Source: AC-32 sp963788215
GTDB taxonomy: Bacteria > Actinomycetota > Thermoleophilia > Gaiellales > Gaiellaceae
Length of the DNA: 64,000 bases
Assembly: GCA_963788215.1 (NCBI GenBank)
Contig: CAWBFX010000010.1
Coordinates: forward strand, 992,001-1,056,000
Direction: 5' to 3'
Position numbers and translations under genes: made by a program. A model generated the notes under the pieces. The model worked only from the letters and a program-made list of their open reading frames with translations. It was not told the origin of the DNA and made no database searches. Positions 33,490 to 44,237 of this stretch are shown one piece after another (position 1 is the first letter of the stretch; each line of letters begins with the position of its first letter).

Positions 33490-34211
33490 AGGCCGTCATC
33501 CTCGCGGCGGGGTACGCGACGCGGCTCTACCCGCTCACGCAGGACGCGCCCAAGCACCTGCTCGAGATCCGCGGGCGGCCCATCCTCGACCGGCTGCTCA
33601 AGCAGCTGCCGCTTGCGGAGCTCGACACGGTCTACGTCGTCACGAACGCGAAGTTCGCCGATCGGTTTCGCGAGTGGGCTGCGGGTTTCGGCGCTGCTCG
33701 TGTCGAGGTGATCGACGACGGGACGACCTCGGAGGACGACAAGCTCGGCGCAATCGGAGACCTCGCGCTCGCGATCGACCAGAAGGGAATCGACGACGAC
33801 CTCCTGATCGCTGCCGGCGACAGCCTCTTCACCGAGCGGCTCGACGGGATCGCGCACTTCGGCCGGGAGCGCGACGCCTTTACCGTCTCCGTCTACGACG
33901 TCGGCGATCTCGACGCGATTCGAAGGCTGAGCTCGCTCGGCGTCGACGCCGAGGGCCGAGTCGTCTCGTTCGAAGAGAAGCCGGAGAGCCCGACGTCGAC
34001 GCTCGCCGGGATCGCGCTCTACTACTACCCGCGGAGCCACCTCCCGCTCGTGACGGAGTACCTGGCGGACGGGAACAACCCGGATCAGCCGGGCCGGCTC
34101 GTGGAGTGGCTCTACACACGCGTGCCGGTGTACGCGTGGCGCGTTCCGGGGCGCTGGATCGACGTGGGCACGCCTGACGCGCTGGTCGAAGCCGAGCAAG
34201 CGCTCGCGTAG
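33486..34211 (+). CDS. Sugar nucleotidyltransferase (glucose-1-phosphate thymidylyl/uridylyl-transferase-like)
   Basis: NTP-transferase, 241 aa, beginning MKAVILAAGYATRLYPLTQD with PKHLLEIRGRPIL, the usual nucleotide-binding signature. The metal-binding Asp is in LIAAGDSLFTE. The C-terminal GRWIDVGTPDALVEAEQALA matches RmlA-like enzymes that end without a left-handed beta-helix. Target sugar unknown. GTG overlaps the mtnA stop. With the cluster at 28-31 kb it makes two nucleotidyltransferases close together, fitting surface polysaccharide synthesis. Confidence 0.88.
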   Translation: MKAVILAAGYATRLYPLTQDAPKHLLEIRGRPILDRLLKQLPLAELDTVYVVTNAKFADRFREWAAGFGAARVEVIDDGTTSEDDKLGAIGDLALAIDQKGIDDDLLIAAGDSLFTERLDGIAHFGRERDAFTVSVYDVGDLDAIRRLSSLGVDAEGRVVSFEEKPESPTSTLAGIALYYYPRSHLPLVTEYLADGNNPDQPGRLVEWLYTRVPVYAWRVPGRWIDVGTPDALVEAEQALA

Positions 34212-34227
34212 CTAACTGACACACATT

Positions 34228-34299
34228 CGTCACACCTGCGTCACACACGCGTGACAGGTCTCCGCCTACCCTCGAAGAGGAGGTGAGACAGGTGTGACG
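34228..34299. promoter_or_regulatory. GTCAC repeats and 11-bp inverted repeat before comF
   Basis: cgtcacacctg (34228-34238) and caggtgtgacg (34289-34299) are exact reverse complements. Within the left part GTCACAC recurs at 34229 and 34240 (11-bp period), and GTCAC/GTGAC (34240-34255) form a further palindrome with 6-nt spacing. TACCCT at 34267-34272 is a plausible -10, placing the repeats over the -35 region, and gaggaggtga is the ribosome-binding site. The right arm touches the GTG start. This looks like an operator array. Confidence 0.5.
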
Positions 34300-34961
34300 T
34301 GAGACTTCTCGACTTACTACTGCCGGTTCGCTGCGTCGTCTGCGCTGCGAGCGGAGAGGAGCTGTGCGCGGGCTGCCGCGAGGGCCTGCCGCTGCTGCGA
34401 CCGCCTCTCTGCGAGCGGTGTGGGGCGCCGACCGCGTGGCCCGTGCGCCGCTGCCGCGAGTGCTCCGGCCGCCGCCTCGCGTTCGCCTCGGCGTGCGCGG
34501 CGGTCGAGTACGACGAGCGGGTCCGGCGCCTCGTCGCCGGCTGGAAGGAGCGCGGTCTCCGGCGGCTAGTGGCGCAGGCGGCCGATGCCGTCGCCGCGGG
34601 CGTCGAGCGGCCGCGCGTCGCCACGCTGACCTTCGTCCCGCCGGACCGCGAGCGCGTGCTCGAGCGCGGCCACCATCCGGCTGAGCGGCTCGCGCGCGAG
34701 CTCGGCGAGCGCTGGGAGCTGCCCGTCGCCCCGCTCCTGGGGAGGACGCGCACGGTCCCGCACCAGCGCGGGCTGTCACTTGCCGACCGTCGGCGCAACG
34801 TCGCCGGCGCGTTCCGCCCTGCCGTGAAATCGCCGGCGCGCGTGGCCCTCGTCGACGACGTCTACACGAGCGGCGCCACCGCGAACGCTGCGGCGTCGGC
34901 GCTCCGGAAAGGCGGGGCGCGGCGGGTCGAGGTCGTTACCTTCGCGCGGGTCGTCCGCTAG
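34299..34961 (+). CDS. comF: ComF family protein (phosphoribosyltransferase-like)
   Basis: A 220-residue protein with an N-terminal double-zinc-ribbon-like region (CVVCAASGEELCAGC, LCERCGAP, CRECSG) and a C-terminal PRTase-like domain with the PRPP motif ALVDDVYTSGATANAAASAL. ComF proteins take part in DNA uptake and processing during natural transformation and are also widespread in non-competent bacteria. Here no com genes adjoin it. The GTG start follows a very strong gaggaggtga sequence, and the upstream repeat array suggests specific regulation. Confidence 0.9.
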   Translation: MRLLDLLLPVRCVVCAASGEELCAGCREGLPLLRPPLCERCGAPTAWPVRRCRECSGRRLAFASACAAVEYDERVRRLVAGWKERGLRRLVAQAADAVAAGVERPRVATLTFVPPDRERVLERGHHPAERLARELGERWELPVAPLLGRTRTVPHQRGLSLADRRRNVAGAFRPAVKSPARVALVDDVYTSGATANAAASALRKGGARRVEVVTFARVVR

Positions 34962-34995
34962 ATTCAGGTCCAGAGCAGGCACCCAAGGAGGGCTC

Positions 34996-35538
34996 ATGCA
35001 ACTTCAGGTGAAGGGCAGGAACCTCGAGGTCAGCGATGCGATCCGTAACTACGCGGAACAGAAGCTCGCGAAGCTCGAACGCCAGCTGGAGGATCCGCGG
35101 GTCGAGCTCGAGCTAGCCGTCGAGCGGAACCCGTCGATCTCGGCGAGCCAGGTCGCCGAGGCGACCATCTGGACGCGCGGCCCGGTGCTCCGGGCGCGCG
35201 AGGCGACCGGCGACATGCACGCGTCGATCGACCAGCTCGTCGAGAAGCTCGAACGCCAGGTGACGCGCTACCGCACGCGAGGGCGCTCGCGCCGGCGCAG
35301 GGCTGCCCGCGCCAACGGGCCGGCTCCCAACACGGTGGCCGCCACCGCGGAAGATTCAGAGCCCGCGATCGTGAAGACGAAGAACTTCGCCGTCACACCG
35401 CTCAGCCCCCAGGACGCCGTGCTCCAGCTCGAGCTCGTCGGCCACGATTTCTTCGTCTTCCGCAACGACGACTCGGGCGAGGTGAACGTCGTCTACCGCC
35501 GCCGCGACGGCCAGTACGGTCTGATCGAGCCGCAATGA
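34996..35538 (+). CDS. hpf: Ribosome hibernation promoting factor, long form
   Basis: Long HPF (180 aa) that dimerises 70S ribosomes into inactive 100S particles in stationary phase. The N-terminal S30AE domain (1-100) begins MQLQVKGRNLEVSDAIRNYA; a basic linker (GRSRRRRAARANG) leads to the C-terminal dimerisation domain (about 125-180) with IVKTKNFAVTPLSPQDAVLQ and FFVFRNDDSGEVNVVYRRRD. A good ribosome-binding site (aaggaggg) and a TAGATT box that includes the comF stop codon (34959) precede it. Location just before secA is standard in actinobacteria. Confidence 0.95.
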   Translation: MQLQVKGRNLEVSDAIRNYAEQKLAKLERQLEDPRVELELAVERNPSISASQVAEATIWTRGPVLRAREATGDMHASIDQLVEKLERQVTRYRTRGRSRRRRAARANGPAPNTVAATAEDSEPAIVKTKNFAVTPLSPQDAVLQLELVGHDFFVFRNDDSGEVNVVYRRRDGQYGLIEPQ

Positions 35539-36104
35539 TCTTTCGGCGCGAGCCGATCCACAAGAAGCTCGCGCGCCAGGCCAGGCTCGACCTTGCGCCG
35601 GAAGCGGGCCCGCATCCGGACCCCGTCGACCCGGGCCCCAACTGGGGCGAGGTCGGCATCCACGGCGTCTCGAGGCCGCGGCGCTGGGACGCCGTCGGCT
35701 CCGTCGAGGCGCCGGATCTCGACGGGGACGAGCTCAACTTCGTCGCCCTCTCCAACGGCGAGATCGTCGTGGACGAGTACGACCCGGAAGGGACCATCGC
35801 ACCGCTTGCCGAGACGATCGACCAGTCACTTGAACGCCCGTATCGAGCCGAGGCGGTCCGTCGCGACGGCGACGTCTGGGCGGTGGCCGCGGAGCGAATC
35901 CAGGTCGCCGAGCTCGACGTGCCCGGCGAGGAGCTGCAGCTCGCGGCCAGCGGCGGCGAACGCACGCTCACGGTCGACGGCGAGCGGTCGTTCGGCACCG
36001 TCCCCCAGCTCGAGCAGCTTGGCGCGACCCTGGGACGCGAATACGTCGTGCGTGCGCGCCGCTTGGCCGGCCGAGTCTGGGAGGTCGAGGCCAGCCCGCT
36101 GTGA
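35535..36104 (+). CDS. Conserved-looking hypothetical protein between hpf and secA
   Basis: A soluble 189-residue protein with no signal peptide or membrane helix. The N-terminus has basic character (RREPIHKKLARQARLDL), then WGEVGIHGVSRPRRWDAVGS and a run of beta-strand-like segments with acidic loops. ATG overlaps the hpf stop (ATGA), so it is translationally coupled to hpf. I recognise no family. The coupling suggests a role related to ribosome hibernation or stress, but nothing in the sequence proves it. Confidence 0.75.
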   Translation: MIFRREPIHKKLARQARLDLAPEAGPHPDPVDPGPNWGEVGIHGVSRPRRWDAVGSVEAPDLDGDELNFVALSNGEIVVDEYDPEGTIAPLAETIDQSLERPYRAEAVRRDGDVWAVAAERIQVAELDVPGEELQLAASGGERTLTVDGERSFGTVPQLEQLGATLGREYVVRARRLAGRVWEVEASPL

Positions 36105-36126
36105 ACGTGCCGCGAAGCCGAGCCGC

Positions 36127-36132
36127 TACCCT
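36127..36132 (+). promoter_or_regulatory. Leaderless -10 box TACCCT for secA
   Basis: TACCCT, 6 nt (agttct), then GTG 36139. The frame is open upstream to 35593 but lacks coding character there. Confidence 0.5.
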
Positions 36133-36138
36133 AGTTCT

Positions 36139-38841
<2,703 letters not shown>

Positions 38842-38844
38842 CCG

Positions 38845-39955
38845 ATGGCCGACGAGAAGACCTCTCAGCCGCTGGACCAGCAGCTCCAGGAGATCGGGGC
38901 CCAGCTTGCCTGGGTCCGTGATTACCTTTGACCCGGATGCGCTCGAGAAGCGCGTCGCGGAGCTCGAGCAAGAGCTCGGCGCGCCCGGATTCTGGGACGA
39001 CCAGCAGCACGCGGCGCGGGTCTCGGCCGAGCACGCGCGGCTGAGCCGCCGGCTCGACCGCTACCGCCGACTGACCCAGGAGTACCAGGACGCCCAGGAG
39101 CTCCTGGCGATGGACGGCGAGATGGCCGGCGAGATCGAGACGAGCATCGCGCCGCTCCGCGCGGAGCTCGACCGGCTCCAGGAGGACGCGCTCTTCTCGG
39201 GCGAGTACGACTCGGGCGACGCGCTCGTCACCATCCACGCGGGCACCGGCGGCACAGACGCCCAGGACTGGGCCGAGATCCTGCTCCGCATGTACCTGCG
39301 CTGGGCCCAGGAGCGCGGCTTCGCCACCGAGCTCCTGGAGGCGAGCCCCGGCGAGGAGGCGGGCCTCAAGTCGGCGACCTTCAGCGTCAGGGGAGAGAAC
39401 GCGTACGGCGTCCTCAAGGCCGAGCGGGGCGTTCACCGCCTCGTGCGCCAGAGCCCGTTCGACCAGGCCCACCGCCGGCACACCAGCTTCGCGCAGGTCA
39501 TCGTCAGCCCGCTGCTCCCCGAGGACGTCGACGTCGAGATCGACGAGAGCGACCTGCGGATCGACACCTACCGCGCGAGCGGCGCCGGCGGGCAGCACGT
39601 CAACAAGACCGATTCGGCGGTCCGGATCACGCACATCCCGAGCGGAATCGTCGTCCAGATCCAGAACGAGCGCTCTCAAAGCGCGAACAAGCAGACCGCC
39701 CTGCGCGTCCTGCGCTCCCGGCTCCTCGAGCAAGAACAGGAGAAGCGCGAAGAAGAGCTCGCGAGGGAGCGAGGCGCGGCTCAGGACATCGGCTTCGGCA
39801 GCCAGATCCGCAGCTACGTCCTGCACCCCTACCAGCTGGTCAAGGACCACCGCACCGAGCACGAAACCGGCAACACGCAGGCAGTTCTCGACGGCGCGCT
39901 GGACGATTTCGTCCGTGAGTACCTGCTCGCAAAGGCCGCGGGAAAGGTGATGTAG
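38845..39955 (+). CDS. prfB: Peptide chain release factor 2 with programmed +1 frameshift
   Basis: RF2 recognises UGA and UAA. The first frame, ATG 38845, encodes 28 residues (MADEKTSQPLDQQLQEIGAQ then LAWVRDYL) and hits TGA at 38929-38931. A +1 shift at CTT TGA C (38926-38932) continues DPDALEKRVAELEQELGAPG through the GGQ motif (SGAGGQHVNKTDSAV) to TAG 39955, total 369 aa, the normal RF2 length. This is the classical autoregulatory frameshift: low RF2 lets the ribosome pause at UGA and slip. The strong AGGGGG element usually placed 3 nt before CTT is absent here. It is a substrate of PrmC encoded at 2604. Confidence 0.95.
38926..38932 (+). other. Programmed +1 frameshift site CTTTGAC in prfB
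   Basis: Codon 28 is CTT and the next in-frame codon is TGA followed by C, the weak-termination context used in prfB recoding. The preceding sequence gggtccgtgattac holds no Shine-Dalgarno-like hexamer at the usual 3-nt distance. Confidence 0.85.
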
Positions 39956-40023
39956 CCGGAGCTTTCGCTAGACTCGCGACGCCTAGTCGATGCCCCGCCA
40001 GGAGCGGCGCACGCGTACTCGCT

Positions 40024-40827
40024 GTGCAGGAACCGGACCTCCAGCAGCCATTGGAACAAGACGTAGAGCCAGTCTCGACGGCCGTACTCCCAGGCCCAGA
40101 GCCGGAGCCCGTCGTGCCGCTGCCTGCGCCGACGAGCTCGGCGATGGTCGTCTTCGAGAACGTCACGAAGATCTACGAGCCAGACGTCGCCGCCCTCAGA
40201 GACGTGACGTTCGCGATCGACAAGGGCGAGTTCGTCTTCGTCGTGGGCGCATCCGGCTCCGGCAAGACGACCGTGATCCGCCTCGTGCTGAAGGAGCTCG
40301 AGCCGACGTCGGGCAAGATCATCGTCGGCGGCCGCGAGCTCGGGCGGCTGAAGCGCTCGAAAGTTCCGCTTCTCCGCCGCAACGTCGGGTGCGTCTTCCA
40401 GGACTTCAAGCTGCTCCCGAACCGCACCGCGGCCGAGAACGTCGCCTATGCGCTGAAGGTCCAGGGCGAGAGCGCCAACTCGATCCGGCGCAAGGTCCCC
40501 GAGGTGCTGAACCTCGTGGGCCTCTCGCACAAGATGAGCTCCTATCCCGACGAGCTCTCCGGCGGCGAGCAGCAGCGCGTCTCGATCGCGCGCGCGTTCG
40601 TGAACCATCCGCCGCTCCTGATCTGCGATGAGCCGACCGGGAACCTCGACCCCGACACGAGCGTCGGGATCATGCAGCTGCTCTACCGCATCAACCGCTC
40701 GGGCACGACGATCCTGATGGTGACCCACGACCGCGAGATGGTCGACAAGATGCGAAAGCGCGTGATCGCGCTCGAGGACGGCAAGCTCGCACGCGACGAG
40801 CGGCGTGGGGGGTACACGACCGAGTGA
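40024..40827 (+). CDS. ftsE: Cell division ATP-binding protein FtsE
   Basis: ABC-type ATPase (267 aa from GTG 40024) that with FtsX transmits division signals to peptidoglycan hydrolases. Walker A GASGSGKTT, signature LSGGEQQRVSIARAF, Walker B LLICDEPTGNLD, H-loop VTHDREM. The conserved domain begins at MVVFENVTKIYEP (ATG 40144), so the first 40 residues, rich in Pro/Glu, are an extension or an annotation artefact; ATG 40144 is the alternative start. The stop overlaps the ftsX GTG (GTGA), giving the canonical coupled ftsEX pair. Confidence 0.93.
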   Translation: MQEPDLQQPLEQDVEPVSTAVLPGPEPEPVVPLPAPTSSAMVVFENVTKIYEPDVAALRDVTFAIDKGEFVFVVGASGSGKTTVIRLVLKELEPTSGKIIVGGRELGRLKRSKVPLLRRNVGCVFQDFKLLPNRTAAENVAYALKVQGESANSIRRKVPEVLNLVGLSHKMSSYPDELSGGEQQRVSIARAFVNHPPLLICDEPTGNLDPDTSVGIMQLLYRINRSGTTILMVTHDREMVDKMRKRVIALEDGKLARDERRGGYTTE

Positions 40828-41756
40828 CGAGCCGTCTGCGCCTGATCTTCTCGGAGGCCGTGCGCTCGCTCGGCGCAAATCTCTCGACCACCTTCGCGGC
40901 GACGATGACCGTCCTGATCGGGATGTTCATGCTGGGGCTCGTCGTCGGGCTCGGCAGCTGGGCGCTCTCACTCAGCGACCACTACAAGAAGCAGCTGATC
41001 GTGGAGGTCTTCTTCTGCACGCAGCTGAAGTGCCACTCGGACGCGACGATCACGCAGATCGGCAACGTCCACAACCAGCTGGCCGCCATGCCCGAGGTCA
41101 AGCGGATCAAGTTCGTCTCGAAGGCCGAGGCGCTGCGGGAGATGCAGAAGAGCAATCCCGAGCTGACGCAGCACCTCACCAGCAACCCGCTCCCCCCGAA
41201 GTACATCGTCTATCCCAAGAACGTCGGCCAAATCGACACCCTCGTCAAGCGCATCGCGGACCTCAACGATTCTGCGATCCAGACCACGTGTCCACCGGCG
41301 CCCGGCACGCCAGGCGCCAAGACGACGACCGGCAAGGCGTGCGGCCACATCACGCATCGCGTTGTATCCGTCGCGCGGTACCTGTGGATTCTGGTTCTGA
41401 TCGCATTTGCGATCCTGCTCGTGTCGTCGACGCTCCTCGTCGCCAACACGATCCGGCTGTCGATCTTCGCGCGCCGCCGGGAGATCGAGGTGATGAAGCT
41501 CGTCGGTGCGACCAACTGGTTCGTGCGCGGCCCGTTCATGATCGAGGGTCTGCTGTGCGGCCTCGGCGGCGCCGTCGCCGCGATCATTCTGCTCGCTCTC
41601 GGCCGGACGATCTTCCTCGACCACGTCATCCACCTGCACGAGACCGACGTGCACGCGTGGGCGTTCCCGTTCCACGTCCTGATCGTCCTCGGTGCGGGGC
41701 TGTTGCTCGGGGCGATGGGGTCGGGACTGACGATCCGCCGTTTCCTCCAGGTCTAG
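40824..41756 (+). CDS. ftsX: Cell division protein FtsX
   Basis: Integral membrane partner of FtsE, 310 aa, four helices: TM1 at about 22-45 (LSTTFAATMTVLIGMFMLGL region), then a large extracytoplasmic domain (about 50-180) which in actinobacteria contacts NlpC/P60 hydrolases such as RipC, then three helices (about 190-305) in the FtsX/MacB permease arrangement (REIEVMKLVGATNWFVRGPF). The extracytoplasmic loop holds paired Cys (FFCTQLKC and CPPA...KACG), possibly disulfides. It ends at TAG 41754-41756. Confidence 0.94.
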   Translation: MTSRLRLIFSEAVRSLGANLSTTFAATMTVLIGMFMLGLVVGLGSWALSLSDHYKKQLIVEVFFCTQLKCHSDATITQIGNVHNQLAAMPEVKRIKFVSKAEALREMQKSNPELTQHLTSNPLPPKYIVYPKNVGQIDTLVKRIADLNDSAIQTTCPPAPGTPGAKTTTGKACGHITHRVVSVARYLWILVLIAFAILLVSSTLLVANTIRLSIFARRREIEVMKLVGATNWFVRGPFMIEGLLCGLGGAVAAIILLALGRTIFLDHVIHLHETDVHAWAFPFHVLIVLGAGLLLGAMGSGLTIRRFLQV

Positions 41757-41838
41757 TACCTCGGACGCGGTCGTCGTCGAGCTCGCACGGCGCGGGAAGC
41801 TCCTCGTCGGCGAGCCCTACTTCACGCCGGGAGTTCCC

Positions 41839-43437
41839 GTGGTCGTGGACAAGAAGGGGAGCGGTGAGGCCGGGCCGGGCGACCTCGCGCTCGTGCGGCC
41901 CGGTCGCGGGCGTGCTCGCCTCGAGCGGGTGCTGGGTCGCGCGGACCGGATCGAGACCGTGCTCGAGGGGCTCCTGCTCCAGGAGGGCGAGCTGGGCGGC
42001 TTCGAGCCGTACGACCCAGTGGACACCGGCTTCGCCCCCGATCGAGTCGACCTCCGCGACGAGCTCGCCTTCACCATCGACCCGGAGACGGCGAAGGACT
42101 TCGACGACGCGCTGACCCTGCACGAGGACCGCGTGCTGGTCCACATCGCCGACGTCTCGTGGTTCGTCGGAGCCGGCACGCCGCTCGACCGGGGAGCTGC
42201 AGCGCGCGCGTTCTCCGTCTACGTGCCCGGGCTCGTCTCGCCGATGCTCCCGCCCGAGCTCTCCAACGACCTCTGCTCGCTGCGGCCTCATCTCGACAGG
42301 CTCTGCGTGACGGTCGAGGTCGAGCTCGCCACGGGCGAGGCGCGCTTCTACCGCTCGGTGATCCGCAGCGGCGCGAGGCTCACGTACGGGCAGGCCGAGG
42401 CGATCCTGGCCGGGCGCGAGCACGCCGAGCCTGACCTGACGGAGGCGCTGCACCGCGCGGAGCGCGTGACGAGCGACCTGCGTGCGCGACGGTTCGCGCG
42501 CGGTGCCCTGCGGATCGAGAGCTCCGAAGCGACGTTCGAGTTCGACGGCGAGGGCGGGGTCGCGGATGCGCGGCGGGAGTCGGAGCCGCACGCCCACATG
42601 CTCGTCGAGGAGCTGATGATCCTCGCCAACGAGGCCGTTGCCGGTTTGCTCGCGGGGCGCCGCCGCGAGGCGCTCTTCCGCGTGCACGAGCGGCCGGAGC
42701 CGCAGGCCGTCGAGCTGCTGCTGGCGAAGCTCGCCGATCTTCAGGTCCCGACACCTCCCGCGCCGGAGCGGCTGAGCCCGGCGGAGGCTGCGCAGCTAGC
42801 GGCCGAGGCGAGCGAGCGCGTGGACGAGTACGCGCGTCAGTCCGGCCGCGGGCGGGACGCGTTTCCGGCGATGGTGCTCCAGGCGCTCAAGCGGGCGCGC
42901 TACGACCCGCGGAACCTCGGGCACTCCGGGCTGGCGAGCACCGCGTACTGCCACTTCACCTCGCCCATTCGCCGCTACCCGGATCTCGTGTGTCACCGCG
43001 CGCTGCTGCGGGAGCTCGGCGTCTCGGACGAGCCCCTTCCCGAGGATCTGCCCGAGCTTGCGGAGCAGGCATCGGTGCGGGAGCGTACGGCTGCGAAGCT
43101 CGAGTACCAGGCGGACGAGATCTGTCTCGCGTGGCTGCTCGAGCGGCGGCTGTTCGAGCTGGGGTGGGAGGAGGCGTTCGAGGGCGAGGTCACGGGACTG
43201 ATCCCGTCGGGGCTGTTCGTGCGGTTCGGGGACGTGTTCGAGGGATTCGTGCCGGCGCGGCGGCTCCCCGGCGACTACTTCGAGCTGAACACCCTGGGTA
43301 CGGCGCTGGTCGGCCGGCGCGGCGGGCGCACGCATCGCCTCGGCGACCCGCTGGAGGTGCGCGTGGCCGACATCCGCCGCAACGAGGGCAAGGTCGAGCT
43401 GGCCCCAGCCGGCCGCCGCGACCGCGCGCGCGATTGA
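41839..43437 (+). CDS. rnr: RNase R/RNase II family 3'-5' exoribonuclease, 5' end unclear
   Basis: RNB-domain exonuclease that degrades structured RNA and supports tmRNA-mediated quality control with SmpB, encoded next. Catalytic Asp cluster in FTIDPETAKDFDDAL, then SWFVGAGTPLD, and CHFTSPIRRYPDLVCHRALL; a C-terminal S1 domain (EGEVTGLIPSGLFVRFG). GTG 41839 gives 532 aa, but the frame upstream back to 41761 (SDAVVVELARRGKLLVGEPY) looks like the normal N-terminal OB region and has no ATG/GTG/TTG. One missing G after 41757 would create GTG overlapping the ftsX TAG, so a 1-base loss is suspected. Confidence 0.88.
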   Translation: MVVDKKGSGEAGPGDLALVRPGRGRARLERVLGRADRIETVLEGLLLQEGELGGFEPYDPVDTGFAPDRVDLRDELAFTIDPETAKDFDDALTLHEDRVLVHIADVSWFVGAGTPLDRGAAARAFSVYVPGLVSPMLPPELSNDLCSLRPHLDRLCVTVEVELATGEARFYRSVIRSGARLTYGQAEAILAGREHAEPDLTEALHRAERVTSDLRARRFARGALRIESSEATFEFDGEGGVADARRESEPHAHMLVEELMILANEAVAGLLAGRRREALFRVHERPEPQAVELLLAKLADLQVPTPPAPERLSPAEAAQLAAEASERVDEYARQSGRGRDAFPAMVLQALKRARYDPRNLGHSGLASTAYCHFTSPIRRYPDLVCHRALLRELGVSDEPLPEDLPELAEQASVRERTAAKLEYQADEICLAWLLERRLFELGWEEAFEGEVTGLIPSGLFVRFGDVFEGFVPARRLPGDYFELNTLGTALVGRRGGRTHRLGDPLEVRVADIRRNEGKVELAPAGRRDRARD

Positions 43438-43453
43438 CCCACAAACGCAGGCT

Positions 43454-43472
43454 TCCCCACCCTGGGTGGGGA
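43454..43472 (+). terminator. Hairpin between rnr and smpB
   Basis: tccccacc (43454-43461) pairs with ggtgggga (43465-43472) across a 3-nt ctg loop and is followed by gttctgtcc. It is a plausible terminator of the secA-prfB-ftsEX-rnr run, with only a short T-containing tail. Confidence 0.5.
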
Positions 43473-43557
43473 GTTCTGTCCACCCGCCACCCGAGGCGAG
43501 CGTAACTGCCAAACCCGCACGCAGGTGAAACGCGGGTGTGCCGAAACTGTCAAAACC

Positions 43558-43563
43558 TAGAAT
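43558..43563 (+). promoter_or_regulatory. Leaderless -10 box TAGAAT for smpB
   Basis: TAGAAT, 7 nt (cgagcgg), then ATG 43571. The upstream ATG-less extension of the frame (from 43538) would lie inside the promoter. Confidence 0.6.
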
Positions 43564-43570
43564 CGAGCGG

Positions 43571-44038
43571 ATGGCCCAAACGACCGGAGAGAAACTGATC
43601 GCCGACAACCGCCGCGCGCGGCACGAGTACCACCTGCTCGAGCGCGTCGAGGCGGGGCTCGCGCTGACGGGCAGCGAGGTCAAGGCGCTGCGCCAGGGCA
43701 AGGCAACGCTGCAACGCGCCTACGCCGACGCGCGCGACGGCGAGCTCTGGCTCGTCGGGCTTCACATCCCTCCCTACGAGCAGGCGTCCGTCGCGCCGCC
43801 GGACCCCGACCGCCACCGCAAGCTGCTCCTGCACCGGCGCCAGATCGACCAGCTCTCCTCCAAGGTCGCCGAGCGTGGCCTGACGCTCGTCCCGACGCGT
43901 CTCTACTTCAAGAACGGGCGCGTGAAGGTCGAGCTTGCGCTCGCGCGAGGCAAGGAGCTTCGCGACAAGCGACGCGACATCGCCGACCGCGAATCGAAGC
44001 GCCGCATCGAGCGGACGCTCAAGAGCCGGCGGAACTAG
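43571..44038 (+). CDS. smpB: SsrA-binding protein SmpB
   Basis: tmRNA partner (155 aa) required for ribosome rescue. It shows the OB-fold signature NRRARHEYHLLERVEAGLAL then TGSEVKALR, the H136-like region and the basic C-terminal tail (DKRRDIADRESKRRIERTLK) that mimics the codon in the decoding centre. The tmRNA it serves is encoded 6.5 kb downstream. ATG 43571 is chosen on the leaderless promoter and the family N-terminus (GEKLIADNRRARHEY). Confidence 0.97.
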   Translation: MAQTTGEKLIADNRRARHEYHLLERVEAGLALTGSEVKALRQGKATLQRAYADARDGELWLVGLHIPPYEQASVAPPDPDRHRKLLLHRRQIDQLSSKVAERGLTLVPTRLYFKNGRVKVELALARGKELRDKRRDIADRESKRRIERTLKSRRN

Positions 44039-44225
44039 ACAGGCGCGTCCGCCGTGCCAGCCGAACGGCTCGGTAACCGACGGCACCGGCGACGGCCGTG
44101 GCCAGGCCGAGAAGATTCGTCGTGAGACACGTTCGGCACGCGTTGCAGCAGACCGTCGCCGTCGGTGCCTGCTCGCCGTATCTGGCGGCGAGCTGCACAG
44201 CCTTGCCCGTCCAGATCTGCTTCAT
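44019..44225 (-). CDS. Small Cys-rich membrane protein, unknown
   Basis: A 68-residue protein starting MKQIWTGKAVQLAARYGEQA. A tight cysteine cluster CCNACRTC (about residues 26-33) comes immediately before a hydrophobic helix (LLGLATAVAGAVGYRAV), followed by a basic tail. Four Cys in eight residues at a membrane interface could bind a metal or form disulfides. TACAGT 6 nt before the ATG on the minus strand supports real expression. It overlaps the smpB 3' end by 20 bp in convergent orientation. I do not recognise the family. Confidence 0.6.
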   Translation of the reverse strand: MKQIWTGKAVQLAARYGEQAPTATVCCNACRTCLTTNLLGLATAVAGAVGYRAVRLARRTRLSSSAGS

Positions 44226-44231
44226 GGACAG

Positions 44232-44237
44232 ACTGTA
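44232..44237 (-). promoter_or_regulatory. Leaderless -10 box TACAGT
   Basis: Minus strand TACAGT (44237-44232), 6 nt (ctgtcc), then ATG 44225. Confidence 0.5.

Noticed and set aside
35593..36138. In-frame N-terminal extension of SecA by 182 codons
   Set aside because: The extension is antisense-like Arg/Ser/Thr-rich sequence overlapping the upstream gene. The SecA N-terminus and the TACCCT box place the start at 36139.
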